Assembly (NCBI GenBank): GCA_963557785.1
Contig: CAUWBF010000007.1
Location: 1 to 64,000 of the forward strand
Length of the DNA: 64,000 nt
Direction: 5' to 3'
Source: Merdicola sp963557785
Lineage (GTDB): Bacteria; Bacillota; Clostridia; TANB77; CAG-508
Each line of letters opens with the position of its first letter. Within the stretch, counting starts at the first letter, position 1. The position numbers were made by a program, and so were the translations under genes. The notes beneath the pieces are model-generated. The model did no database searches. It was not told where the DNA came from and saw only the letters and a list, made by a program, of their open reading frames with translations. Of the stretch, positions 1 through 8,940 are shown one piece after another.

Positions 1-654
1 CATTTATGTAAAGAAGAACTTAAATGTAAATTCTATTATCGTTATGCTGATGATATAGTTATTCTAAGTGATGATAAAGATTTTCTTCATAAAGTTCTTA
101 TTTATATTAAGTTATATGTTCATACTATTGGATTGAAAGTTAAAGATAATTATCAAATATATCCTGTTGATAGTAGAGGAATTAATTTTGTTGGTTATGT
201 ATTTTATCATACTCATACTCTAATTAGAAAATCTATTAAATATAAAATTATAAGACTAGTAAATAGTTATTTAAATAGAGAAATTGATAAAAAAGAATTT
301 AAAGTTAGAATGTGTGCTTATTATGGATGGCTTAAACACGCTGATGCTAAAAATCTTCTTTATAAAATTCAAAGTCTTACAGGTGTTAGATATTCTAATT
401 GGAATGGTAAAAGAACTAATATTGCTAAATATTATGGTAAATACGTTAGAATAATTCAAGTTATTAATTATGCTAAGTATTTTAGAATTAATTTTATTAG
501 AAATGGCAAAGCTTATTATGCTGATAGTAGAGATAAAACTCTATTTTATTCTATACATAGACTTAATCATTTTCCTATTAATTTTAAAATTACTAAATAT
601 GATTGGCGTATTTATACTAAAAATAGAAAAGAAAATATTAAACCTCAAATATAA
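1..654 (+). CDS. DGR-type reverse transcriptase, C-terminal part (5' end outside window)
   Basis: The frame is open from base 1, so the N-terminus lies upstream. The catalytic motif is visible at once as RYADDIVIL (nt 40-66), followed about 40 residues later by a segment reading RGINFVGYVFYHTHTLIRK and then YYGWLKHADAKN. The last two blocks are characteristic of reverse transcriptases of diversity-generating retroelements and differ from group II intron maturases; no X/En domain follows. In DGRs the enzyme copies a template repeat with adenine mutagenesis into a variable repeat of a target gene, usually a receptor-binding protein. Neither the template repeat nor the target is seen here; both are expected to the left of the window. 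The basic C-terminal 60 residues have no recognised domain. Confidence 0.85.
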   Translation, partial: HLCKEELKCKFYYRYADDIVILSDDKDFLHKVLIYIKLYVHTIGLKVKDNYQIYPVDSRGINFVGYVFYHTHTLIRKSIKYKIIRLVNSYLNREIDKKEFKVRMCAYYGWLKHADAKNLLYKIQSLTGVRYSNWNGKRTNIAKYYGKYVRIIQVINYAKYFRINFIRNGKAYYADSRDKTLFYSIHRLNHFPINFKITKYDWRIYTKNRKENIKPQI

Positions 655-660
655 TATATT

Positions 661-942
661 ATGACTAAAGATAAACTTAAAGATGATATTATTAGAACTA
701 TATGCTTTTTAAATAGTGATATATCTAATAAAGATAGAAACTTATTAATTGAATTATTAAATTCTATTGTTGATTATACTAATAATACTGAACTTGAACA
801 AAAAGTTAAAGTTATAGAACAAAAGCATAATGAATTAGTTGATACAGTTAATGAACTTAAAGCTAAAGTTGAAACATATTCTGATAAGATTAATGAGCTT
901 GAGGAAAGAGTTCATCAATTAGAAAACGCAAGTCAATCTTAA
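661..942 (+). CDS. Small coiled-coil protein
   Basis: 93 residues, starting 6 nt after the reverse transcriptase stop. Residues 45-90 form a clear heptad pattern rich in Glu, Lys, Val and Leu, predicting a long coiled coil; the N-terminal 40 residues look helical. It is not similar enough to the DGR accessory protein Avd (about 120 residues, four-helix bundle) to call it that, although its position next to the reverse transcriptase makes an accessory role possible. It may equally belong to the tail gene cluster that follows immediately (next start 2 nt downstream). Function unknown. Confidence 0.75.
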   Translation: MTKDKLKDDIIRTICFLNSDISNKDRNLLIELLNSIVDYTNNTELEQKVKVIEQKHNELVDTVNELKAKVETYSDKINELEERVHQLENASQS

Positions 943-943
943 C

Positions 944-1648
944 ATGGCTAGTCTTAATCAATTAGTTAGTGAATTTGCTCATGCTGTTGGCAATCCTAAT
1001 AGTATTCCTCTTAGACGTAATCTTCGATATGCTATTCTTCATGGTCGTAATGAATTAATTCGTAAAAGTTATGAAAATCATAAATATGTTGATAAAGGTT
1101 TGCAACAACGTATTCGTGTTTCTATTATTAATGTTCCTGATGGTGACTTATATAATAGTCAAACTCTTGGGCTTCCTGCGATTAAACGTACTAAACAAGA
1201 AGTTCCAAAGCCAGTTAGACTTATTAATAACTTACCTTTCCAATCAATTAGAACTACCGGACATACTGGGATAGAAATACCATTTGCAAAAGAAGCTAGT
1301 GCTAAGTTTTATCATTATCTTGCAGGTATGTGTAATCTTCCTGTTTATGATTATATTAATGGTTATATTTATTTCTTTAGTAATAATAAAGATTGGTTTC
1401 AAAATATAGGTTCTATTATTATTGAATCTCCATTTGAAATTCCTTATCTTGTTCCTACCGAAACTGTTGAAAAAGCTAAAGATGTAAATTATGACCCTAT
1501 TGATGATGAAGCTAAATACGATGATGATGAATTTCTTATTCCTGAAGATATTATTGGAGCTCTTAAAGAAATTGTATTTAAACGTAATCTTGTTGAAGTT
1601 CCTCGTCAAACAAATGAAACTCCTATTGATAATTTTGTAACTAGATAA
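944..1648 (+). CDS. Tail ring protein 1-like (crAss-like head-tail connector)
   Basis: 234 residues. The N-terminus (LNQLVSEFAHAVGNPN, then LRRNLRYAILHGRNELIR) and the central stretch AGMCNLPVYDYINGYIYFF match my memory of the conserved first ring protein of crAss-like phages, which extends the portal channel in the short tail. It is the first of a run of tail genes with 1-4 nt spacing, in the order ring proteins then muzzle protein known for this group. The acidic linker near residues 185-200 is followed by a short C-terminal helix. Assignment rests on recalled family similarity and gene order, not on a search. Confidence 0.65.
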   Translation: MASLNQLVSEFAHAVGNPNSIPLRRNLRYAILHGRNELIRKSYENHKYVDKGLQQRIRVSIINVPDGDLYNSQTLGLPAIKRTKQEVPKPVRLINNLPFQSIRTTGHTGIEIPFAKEASAKFYHYLAGMCNLPVYDYINGYIYFFSNNKDWFQNIGSIIIESPFEIPYLVPTETVEKAKDVNYDPIDDEAKYDDDEFLIPEDIIGALKEIVFKRNLVEVPRQTNETPIDNFVTR

Positions 1649-1651
1649 ATT

Positions 1652-2614
1652 ATGATTAAAGATATAGATATTAGTCATTATTATAAAAAGTTTATTGAAA
1701 CTTCTAATGACGATATGGCAAAATATAATAAAGAACTTGAACTTATAAATAAGATGAAAGCTGATTGTCGTGCTTATATTAAAAGTAAAAATCAAGTTAT
1801 TAAAGATGATTTAAAAATTAATCTTAATGAATATGGGTTTCAATTTCTTAATGATAATGTTGAATTAATTAATAAATTAGAGCAATTAATTAATAATCAA
1901 CTTAGTTATACAGTTGGAGAAAGACGTATTGTTCTTCTCCAACTTTTGCGTTATTGTAACTTAGCTAAAAAAGCAAACGATTATATTATTGCTCTTAAAC
2001 TTGCTACAAGACGTTCTGAATTAAGTCTTTCTGATTATAAAAAGTACATTCATAGGTATTATAGTTATGGTGTTCATAAATGTGTTCTTGAAGGTTACGC
2101 TTATCATTTTAAATATGAAATTGGTGATTTAGTTATTAATTTCTGGAGATATAGAGATAAACCTAGAGATACTTATGTTGATTGGAACGCTACTAGACTT
2201 AAAAAACAAGAAATTATTGATGCTGGTCTTAAACCTTATGATAAAGAAGAAGCAGAAATATATAAAATTCGTGGACTTAAGTATGATGGTATTCCTTATG
2301 TAGTTTATAAAACTAATAAAGAGTTTTATGAAATACAACTTATTAATAATGGAACTCATAGTTATAGTGCTATTAAATTTAAATATGCTAATTATATTAA
2401 TAGAGAACTTAGAGGTAAAGATGCTAAACAACTTAATTCTGAATGTAAAACTGTTGATGATATTTTTAATCTTAAATTAGGATTAAGAAGTAAACTTCTT
2501 GTTTATCTTGAACGAGAACCTAATGCTCCATTTAAATATATTAGAAATGTTAATCAACAAAAGTATGAACGTGGAGCACATAATAATGGTAATAAAACTA
2601 GATATAAAAACTAA
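1652..2614 (+). CDS. Tail ring/connector protein (crAss-like)
   Basis: 320 residues, starting 3 nt after the preceding stop. The N-terminal 110 residues are helical and charged; a middle part (about 150-250) with alternating Tyr/Ile/Val looks like beta structure; the C-terminus is basic and Asn-rich. No catalytic motif is visible. Its place between the first ring-like protein and the muzzle-like gene suggests one of the stacked tail ring proteins of crAss-like phages. Likely virion structural; exact position in the tail is inferred only from gene order. Confidence 0.5.
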   Translation: MIKDIDISHYYKKFIETSNDDMAKYNKELELINKMKADCRAYIKSKNQVIKDDLKINLNEYGFQFLNDNVELINKLEQLINNQLSYTVGERRIVLLQLLRYCNLAKKANDYIIALKLATRRSELSLSDYKKYIHRYYSYGVHKCVLEGYAYHFKYEIGDLVINFWRYRDKPRDTYVDWNATRLKKQEIIDAGLKPYDKEEAEIYKIRGLKYDGIPYVVYKTNKEFYEIQLINNGTHSYSAIKFKYANYINRELRGKDAKQLNSECKTVDDIFNLKLGLRSKLLVYLEREPNAPFKYIRNVNQQKYERGAHNNGNKTRYKN

Positions 2615-2618
2615 TATT

Positions 2619-3515
2619 ATGGCAAATAATAAAACGATTACGATAGAACATATAATTGGTAAACTTGATAATGATTTCAATCCTGATGGAAGTGATTGGA
2701 TTCCTAGAGTTCCTGCTTGGTGTGTTGATGCTATGAATGAACTTAAAGTTCTTCGTAAAGTTGATAAGAAAATGAAACTAACCGTCATTAATAAGATAGC
2801 TAAAAGTAAATGTTGTCTTATTGATGACGGTCTTAAAGTATATGATAGTAATGGTTGTGAAGTACCTAGAGCTAATACTAGTAAATATAGATGTGGTGAT
2901 ATTGAATCTGCTCCATCCTCTACGGGGGGTCAAGCGGAGGACGAAAGTCCGGAGCGTGCTACTAATAAAGACTATCTTGGTATGCCCGATGATTGTTGTC
3001 CTAATGGTTCTAGAACTAGAGAAGTTATTGATACTGGTAAAGTAGGATGTAATCCTGTTGTTTATACAGTTCATAATAATACTGAATGTCCAAGATGTCA
3101 GCATGAAGTTCATTCTCATTGTCAGACCCCCCGTGGAGGATATGATAAGTCAAATCATAATTATATTCTTATTGGAGGTAATACTATTGAACTTAATTTT
3201 AATGATACTTGTATAACAGTTGTTTATAAAGATATTGAAACTCAATATAGTGATAATTATCATTGTGAGATTCCTGTTATACCTGCTAATGGTAAATTAA
3301 TTCAAGGTCTTACTTATTATTGTATGGCTCGTATGCTTATGAGAGGATATAAACATCCTGTGTTTAATCTTTCTGCTAGTCAATATGGAACTAATCCTTT
3401 CTATCTATGGGAAAGTATGAAGAAAGATATTAAGACTAGTATTCTATTAGATGAACAAAGTGATGATGATAGTAGTTGGAATGAGTTCTTTTATAACTTT
3501 ACTTTTCCTAAATAA
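2619..3515 (+). CDS. Tail protein upstream of muzzle gene (ring/adaptor type)
   Basis: 298 residues if started at the ATG at 2619, 4 nt after the previous stop; an upstream in-frame ATG at 2499 would overlap the previous gene by 115 nt and is less likely. The N-terminus (DWIPRVPAWCVDAMNEL) resembles a conserved crAss-like tail protein. A cysteine-rich middle contains two copies of the dispersed GC-rich repeat, read in frame as APSSTGGQ (near residue 100) and TPRGGY (near residue 170). The segment between them carries CCPNG, CPRCQHEVHSHC and other Cys/His residues that could bind zinc. Role as a ring or muzzle-associated protein is inferred from position. Confidence 0.5.
   Translation: MANNKTITIEHIIGKLDNDFNPDGSDWIPRVPAWCVDAMNELKVLRKVDKKMKLTVINKIAKSKCCLIDDGLKVYDSNGCEVPRANTSKYRCGDIESAPSSTGGQAEDESPERATNKDYLGMPDDCCPNGSRTREVIDTGKVGCNPVVYTVHNNTECPRCQHEVHSHCQTPRGGYDKSNHNYILIGGNTIELNFNDTCITVVYKDIETQYSDNYHCEIPVIPANGKLIQGLTYYCMARMLMRGYKHPVFNLSASQYGTNPFYLWESMKKDIKTSILLDEQSDDDSSWNEFFYNFTFPK
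2914..2930 (+). repeat. Dispersed repeat, coding copy 1
   Basis: Exact match to CATCCTCYACGGGGRGT with GGGGGG. Translated in frame as PSSTGG inside the tail gene 2619-3515. It is followed by a GC-rich tail with the small hairpin GGAC-GAAA-GTCC (2939-2950). Confidence 0.85.
3126..3142 (-). repeat. Dispersed repeat, coding copy 2 (inverted)
   Basis: Reverse-complement orientation (ACCCCCCGTGGAGGAT), read in frame as TPRGGY in the same tail gene, about 200 bp from copy 1 and facing it. Confidence 0.85.
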
Positions 3516-3517
3516 TT

Positions 3518-6500
3518 ATGAATATACAAAAGAAACTTAGTCTTAATAAACATCCAGGTGATTGTGTACCTTATTCATTAGTTGCTGCTAAAAATGTTAA
3601 AGTGAGTAATGATGATAGGATGATTGTTAATGAAGAAGGGCTTGAAGATTGTAAAGCAATTGCCAATTCTATTCATGAAGATGGTATTAATAATTTTAAA
3701 ATAGTTGGTGTTATTCCAACTAGTACTGAACTTATTTTATTTATTGTTAATACTGATTCTAATGAGTCTTATATTTATAGATATAATGAACAAGCTGATA
3801 ATTGTTATAGAGTAAATAGTAATTGGAAGTATAATGGTGGAAAGATTAAAGGAACATATACTTATAATGTTAAAAATCATCTTATTATAGCTATTGCTGA
3901 AAGTAATACTTCTATTGATGTTCCTCTTAAAACTATTAATATTGATTTAGATTCTGACCGTCCTGATTCTGAAATGTCTGTTATTCCACAAATAACTTTA
4001 CCTACTATTAGTGGTTTAAATTATGTTAGTGGTGGAGCTTATAAAGGATTTTATTTTATATTTATTAGATATAAGATAAATAAAACTAATTATACTAAAT
4101 GGTATAGTATTGGATTTCCTATTTTTAATGATGTTATAATTCCACAAGTTATTAATAAAGTTTGTTTTAGAAAAACTAATGTTTATGAACCGAAAGATGA
4201 ACCAAACGGTTATTGTTATGGTAATACCGATTCATTTAGTGATTCTAAAGATATATGTAATCAAACTTTTGAAATAAATATTAGTGGAGGTCGTTCTGGT
4301 CTTTATCAACTTGGTTTTATTGTATGTAAAAAAGATAGTACTCAAGCGTTTAGAACAGATGATTTAAATAATAATATTTTTAAATTTAGTAGAGATGTTC
4401 TTGTTGAATATAATGTTGCTGATTTAACTACTGACTATTATAATTATTATAATGTTGGTAATATCATTAATTATAAGAATAGAATATATATTGCTAATTA
4501 TAATGAAAAAACTGATAACGATGATAGAACTTTAAATAATGGTAAAACATTAGAAGAGGCTGTTAAAGATATTACTATTAAACTTCGTAATAAAGCTGTT
4601 AATGCTTATTATAATGATTATACTACTGTCAATGCAGTTAGTGAAAAAGGTCCTTATTTTAAAATGGCTAGCCTTCAAATTACTGGTACTGCTGATTGGC
4701 AAATTAAAGATATTAATAAAGTATTCAATAATAATCAATATCCTTTTCGTACTTTTAGAACTTTATTTAATGATACAGTTATACAAGGTATTGCAGCACA
4801 TGAATATTTAAAGATTAATTATAATGCTAAAATAAAAGTAGGTAGTAGAGGTAGTCATAATCTTAAAGAATATCTTGCTTGTCATTGTTTTATTATTCCT
4901 ACAAGTTATAAATATGAAAATAATCAATCTGTTTATACTTTACCTAGTACAGTTAAAATAGCTTGTTATGTTTATAATGGAACTGGATTTACAGAAGATA
5001 CTGTATTTACTAGTGGACAAGTATTATTTGGTGATACTATATTTGATATTGATAATTGTAAAATGAGAATTACTCATTCTATTATTGAGCCTAGTTATGA
5101 TTTTAATGAACGTAAAAAGAATGATACTCTTATTCCTGGAGAAGTATATAACTTTTTTATTCATTTTGTTGATAAATATGGTGATGCTAGTAGAGGATAT
5201 AAATTGTCAAATAAAGATAAGTATATAAATAATATTGTTAATGATGGTTCTCATTGTACTATAATTACTTTTAATTGGAATAATCAAGGTAATGGTAATA
5301 TTCCATATTGGGCAGTTATTAGTGGAGATATTCCAATATCTACTATTAGTTCTAATGTTAAAAGATATATTGCTAATCATAAAATTGTAGTTTATACTGC
5401 TGAACCAATAAATAATCCTACTACTAATATATTACTTAATAGCTCTGGTGAACTTGAAGCTACTAATAAAGATGAACTATATACTCTTATATCTAATTAC
5501 TTTATTGATTATCAAGATAAAGATAAATACAATGATTTATATGTTTATCAAGTTATAAATAGTGGTAGTTATACTCCTTGTAGTAATCAAGTAATAGGTG
5601 CTATTGGTATTGATAATGAAGCTAAATTTGGTTATTACGAAAATATTAATGGTGATGAACTATTTAGAATACCTGATTTAATATTTGATGCTGAAGCTAT
5701 TGGTGGTGAACATACTAGAGATTTTGTGTATAATATGAATAATACTTTTAATAAGTTTTATATTCGTGCTAATATTGATACTACTTTATGGAATCAAATT
5801 AAAGAATTAGGTTATGTTGGATGGTTTATTAGTTATGAAAAAGTTGAACCTATTACTAGATATACTGGATTATTAACTAGAAAAGATTATTGTAATATAG
5901 CTAGTAATGTTACTTGGCAAAATGATAGTTGGGGTACAAAACCGGGTTTTGTAGCTAATAATTTTACTAGTGATAAATGTTATCTATATAGTGGTCGATT
6001 TGATATTGATGATAGCATTAAATATGATTTTAATATTATTCGTATTGATGGTAAATGTAAATTTGAACCTTATAAAGAAAAACATGATGTAGTTGATATG
6101 GTAGTTAATACTACTTATCCTTATAGTTACAATATGCCAGTTATAGGTGTAATTAGTAGAAATGAATATAAACCTATTAATAATTATAAACTAGTAGTTG
6201 CTGATAGTGTTACTGATAGTAGAGCTGGAAAAGGAACTGCTCTTGAAATGGACGATTATAAGGAATTACTACTTGATGCTGAAACTATGTTTCTCGCAAC
6301 AGTTCTTAATTGTACTAAAAATATTTATACTAGCAAAGAAAAAGAACTTGTAAGACTTAATGACGTTTGTTATAATGGTGGAACTTATTCTATTGAACAT
6401 GGATATAATGGTAGAATGACTTATGATGGTGTTCTTATTTATAATGATAATGGAGTTATAATGAACGAAGGCAATTATAAATTATATACTCCTACTAATA

Positions 6501-8029
6501 ATCAATATTATTATAGTGGTGATGAACCATGTTGGTTTGATATTCCATTCAATGTTTATATTCAGTTTCCTTTATATAGTGATAAGTTCTTTGAAAGTAA
6601 ACGTTTTAATAATGAACCTAGTAAGATAGCTTTTAGTATTAAAGAAGATACTGATAAGAAAAGTGTTGCTTTTGGTACATTTGTAGAACCTAAGAATAGT
6701 GTTGATTTATTTAAAGACCCTATTGGAAATGTTGACCAATATGTTCCTAAATTGTTAACTCAATATCGTAATGATATTATTAATATTACTCGTTTTGATA
6801 AAACTATAAGACGTAGTAATGTTATTCAAGATGAAAGTGAAGTTAATGCTTGGAGAATATTTCCTATTGAAGGTTATAAAAATATTACTGAAAATAAAGG
6901 AAGTATAACTAATTTAGTTGGAATTGGATATTATCTTTTAGTTCATACTCAGCATAGTATGTTTATGTTTGATATAAGTGCTGCACTTAAAACTAGAGAT
7001 GAAAATGTTCAATTATATCAACCTGATGCTTTTGAAGTTGATTATAAAGAAGTTTTTACTAGTGATAAAGGTTATGGTGGGCTGCAAGATGATTTAGCAT
7101 ATATAGTCGGAGAATTTGGTTATATTTTTTATAATGATGATTTTCATAAACTTTATCAATTTGATGATGGTCAACTTAAAATAATGGATGAAGATATTAA
7201 ATTATGGCTAGATAAATATCATCCTAATAAAGTTAGATTTGCTCATGATAAATTTAATAATCGTATTCTAATTAAATTTGATTATACTTATAATAATATT
7301 AATCCTAATACTAAAGAATCTATTATAGAATCACATAATGAAGTTATTAGTTTTAATTATAAAGTAGGTAGTTTTATTAGTTTACATGATTATTATTTTA
7401 ATAATGCTTGGTCTACTAAAACTAAATGTTACTTTCAAACTAAACATAACGATGATAGACTTAACTGCCCTCTTCATGTATTTACTCATGAATATAATTA
7501 TGGTAGATTTAATACTCACATGGGTGATGATAGTAGAAGTCTATATCTAGTATCTAAACAAGAAGTTGGTGATGAGCCTATATTAGTTCATAATAGTTAT
7601 ATTGATATTATAGTTAATGAATCTTATGAACTTATTAAATTTCTTGAATTTATTAAATATAAAGTACATAAGATATATATTCCTATTTATAGTGATAATA
7701 TTAATAATCCTGTTGATTTAAGAGAACATCCTTATGCTGGAGATATACTTCGTATATTTAATGAAGATAATGATACTGATGATATAGATATTAATATTGA
7801 TAAACTTAATGAATTTAATAAGTATAAAAAACCTTGGTATGAACTTACTCAATATAACTTTAATTATTTCCGTAATGCTATTAAAGAACATTCTAATACA
7901 GTAAGCGATAAACTTCGTAGAGTATATGGTAATTATTTTGTAATTCGTTTCATATTTAATAATTCAGATAATAAGCGCATTGAATTTGAAAGTCTTGAAT
8001 GTGCTCAAACTCAATTTAGAAAATTATGA
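3518..8029 (+). CDS. Muzzle-like tail protein (nozzle)
   Basis: 1503 residues. The opening segment (KHPGDCVPYSLVAAKNVKV, then NEEGLEDC) is the typical beginning of the muzzle/nozzle proteins of crAss-like phages, the large beta-rich protein closing the short tail; it is comparable in role to T7 gp12 and P22 gp10. The long central part is beta-rich with many Tyr/Asn, and residues about 1140-1260 form a repeated beta pattern (GIGYYLLVHTQHSMFMFD, then GFGYIFYNDDFHKLYQFDDG-like strands) suggestive of propeller blades. It starts 2 nt after the ring-type gene and its stop overlaps the next ATG (ATGA at 8026). No transmembrane segment or enzyme motif is seen. Confidence 0.65.
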   Translation: MNIQKKLSLNKHPGDCVPYSLVAAKNVKVSNDDRMIVNEEGLEDCKAIANSIHEDGINNFKIVGVIPTSTELILFIVNTDSNESYIYRYNEQADNCYRVNSNWKYNGGKIKGTYTYNVKNHLIIAIAESNTSIDVPLKTINIDLDSDRPDSEMSVIPQITLPTISGLNYVSGGAYKGFYFIFIRYKINKTNYTKWYSIGFPIFNDVIIPQVINKVCFRKTNVYEPKDEPNGYCYGNTDSFSDSKDICNQTFEINISGGRSGLYQLGFIVCKKDSTQAFRTDDLNNNIFKFSRDVLVEYNVADLTTDYYNYYNVGNIINYKNRIYIANYNEKTDNDDRTLNNGKTLEEAVKDITIKLRNKAVNAYYNDYTTVNAVSEKGPYFKMASLQITGTADWQIKDINKVFNNNQYPFRTFRTLFNDTVIQGIAAHEYLKINYNAKIKVGSRGSHNLKEYLACHCFIIPTSYKYENNQSVYTLPSTVKIACYVYNGTGFTEDTVFTSGQVLFGDTIFDIDNCKMRITHSIIEPSYDFNERKKNDTLIPGEVYNFFIHFVDKYGDASRGYKLSNKDKYINNIVNDGSHCTIITFNWNNQGNGNIPYWAVISGDIPISTISSNVKRYIANHKIVVYTAEPINNPTTNILLNSSGELEATNKDELYTLISNYFIDYQDKDKYNDLYVYQVINSGSYTPCSNQVIGAIGIDNEAKFGYYENINGDELFRIPDLIFDAEAIGGEHTRDFVYNMNNTFNKFYIRANIDTTLWNQIKELGYVGWFISYEKVEPITRYTGLLTRKDYCNIASNVTWQNDSWGTKPGFVANNFTSDKCYLYSGRFDIDDSIKYDFNIIRIDGKCKFEPYKEKHDVVDMVVNTTYPYSYNMPVIGVISRNEYKPINNYKLVVADSVTDSRAGKGTALEMDDYKELLLDAETMFLATVLNCTKNIYTSKEKELVRLNDVCYNGGTYSIEHGYNGRMTYDGVLIYNDNGVIMNEGNYKLYTPTNNQYYYSGDEPCWFDIPFNVYIQFPLYSDKFFESKRFNNEPSKIAFSIKEDTDKKSVAFGTFVEPKNSVDLFKDPIGNVDQYVPKLLTQYRNDIINITRFDKTIRRSNVIQDESEVNAWRIFPIEGYKNITENKGSITNLVGIGYYLLVHTQHSMFMFDISAALKTRDENVQLYQPDAFEVDYKEVFTSDKGYGGLQDDLAYIVGEFGYIFYNDDFHKLYQFDDGQLKIMDEDIKLWLDKYHPNKVRFAHDKFNNRILIKFDYTYNNINPNTKESIIESHNEVISFNYKVGSFISLHDYYFNNAWSTKTKCYFQTKHNDDRLNCPLHVFTHEYNYGRFNTHMGDDSRSLYLVSKQEVGDEPILVHNSYIDIIVNESYELIKFLEFIKYKVHKIYIPIYSDNINNPVDLREHPYAGDILRIFNEDNDTDDIDINIDKLNEFNKYKKPWYELTQYNFNYFRNAIKEHSNTVSDKLRRVYGNYFVIRFIFNNSDNKRIEFESLECAQTQFRKL

Positions 8030-8820
8030 TACAGTATAGAGATAGACAAAGACAAAAAGCTTTTATTGGTGCTATTATTGGTGCTGCTGCTAGTATTGCT
8101 GGTGGTATAATTAAAGGTAATAAACAAAAGAAAGCTCAAGAAAAAGCCCAAGCTGAAGCTCAAGCTGCACAAGACCATAAAGATGCTTTACAAAATGCTC
8201 AAGCTTTAACTAGTGCTTATGCTAATCAAGATTATGTTGGTCAATATAATGATAAGCTTACTCTTAAATGTGGTGGTAGAGTTCGACGTAAAGCTGGTTT
8301 CGGTACTGAATTTGCTGATGCTCTTCCCGGTTTAGGTAGTCTTGCTAGTTCTATTACAGGAGTTCAAGGACTTGGTGAATTAGGTACTGCAATAGGCCAA
8401 GGTATTTCTGCTAATCAACAAATTAATGAAAATAAACGTATTGCTCAAGAAGCTGAACAGCGTAAACAACTTCAAGCTGGTCAACAACAACTTAATATTA
8501 CTTCTGATAAAATGACTAATCCAATGACTATGTATCAACGTTCTAGTTTTATTAATAAATATAAATGTGGTGGACGTAGAAAAGCATGGATTGGTGCTGC
8601 TATTGGTGCTGCTGGAAGTTTAATTGGTGGTATGTTTGGAAGTAAAGGACAACAACCAATTCAAGTTAAACAATCTGACCAAGCTAGTTATAGTGCTCCT
8701 AAAACTGGTCTTGAACGTCCTGAATGGATTACTAATGGTAATGTTCAGCCATCTATTATGCCTCAATCAGTATATCGAGATAGGCTAAATGTATATCGCT
8801 GTGGCGGTCTTAAACGCTAA
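8026..8820 (+). CDS. Glycine-rich virion protein with three CGG motifs
   Basis: 264 residues, start overlapping the muzzle stop (ATGA), implying translational coupling. Two nearly matching glycine-zipper hydrophobic segments occur (residues about 12-30, KAFIGAIIGAAASIAGGIIKG region, and about 186-207), each preceded by basic residues. A motif Lys/Arg-Cys-Gly-Gly occurs three times: KCGGRVRR, KCGGRRKA and the C-terminal RCGGLKR. The rest is Gln/Ala-rich and helical. Such composition fits an internal virion protein able to insert into membranes during DNA entry, but that is inference. The GG motifs may be processing or packaging signals; the neighbouring 982-aa protein has similar GGK sites. 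Confidence 0.6.
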   Translation: MIQYRDRQRQKAFIGAIIGAAASIAGGIIKGNKQKKAQEKAQAEAQAAQDHKDALQNAQALTSAYANQDYVGQYNDKLTLKCGGRVRRKAGFGTEFADALPGLGSLASSITGVQGLGELGTAIGQGISANQQINENKRIAQEAEQRKQLQAGQQQLNITSDKMTNPMTMYQRSSFINKYKCGGRRKAWIGAAIGAAGSLIGGMFGSKGQQPIQVKQSDQASYSAPKTGLERPEWITNGNVQPSIMPQSVYRDRLNVYRCGGLKR

Positions 8821-8906
8821 TCTTTTGCTCTCTGTTGAATTATTATATATAGGTATGAACTATTAATCGACTGATAGGCTATCGTTCAGCAGAGAGCCTT
8901 AAAATC
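8821..8906 (+). promoter_or_regulatory. Stem-loop module (copy 1, rightward)
   Basis: Intergenic. Arms GCTCTCTGTTGAA (8827-8839) and TTCAGCAGAGAGC (8885-8897) pair over 13 bp with one G-U pair around a 45-nt AT-rich loop. It shares TCTTTTGCTCTCTGTTGAA-like sequence and ATTAATCG in the loop with leftward modules near 35.7, 41.5 and 56.1 kb. It lies 35-45 nt before the 982-aa gene, so it could be a promoter, leader structure or terminator of the upstream tail operon. Confidence 0.55.
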
Positions 8907-8940
8907 AATCAAATTACAATTTCTCATTATATTATATAAA

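Noticed and set aside
1..654. Group II intron reverse transcriptase/maturase
   Set aside because: The sequence after the catalytic motif matches DGR-type enzymes and no maturase X domain or intron domain V hairpin follows.
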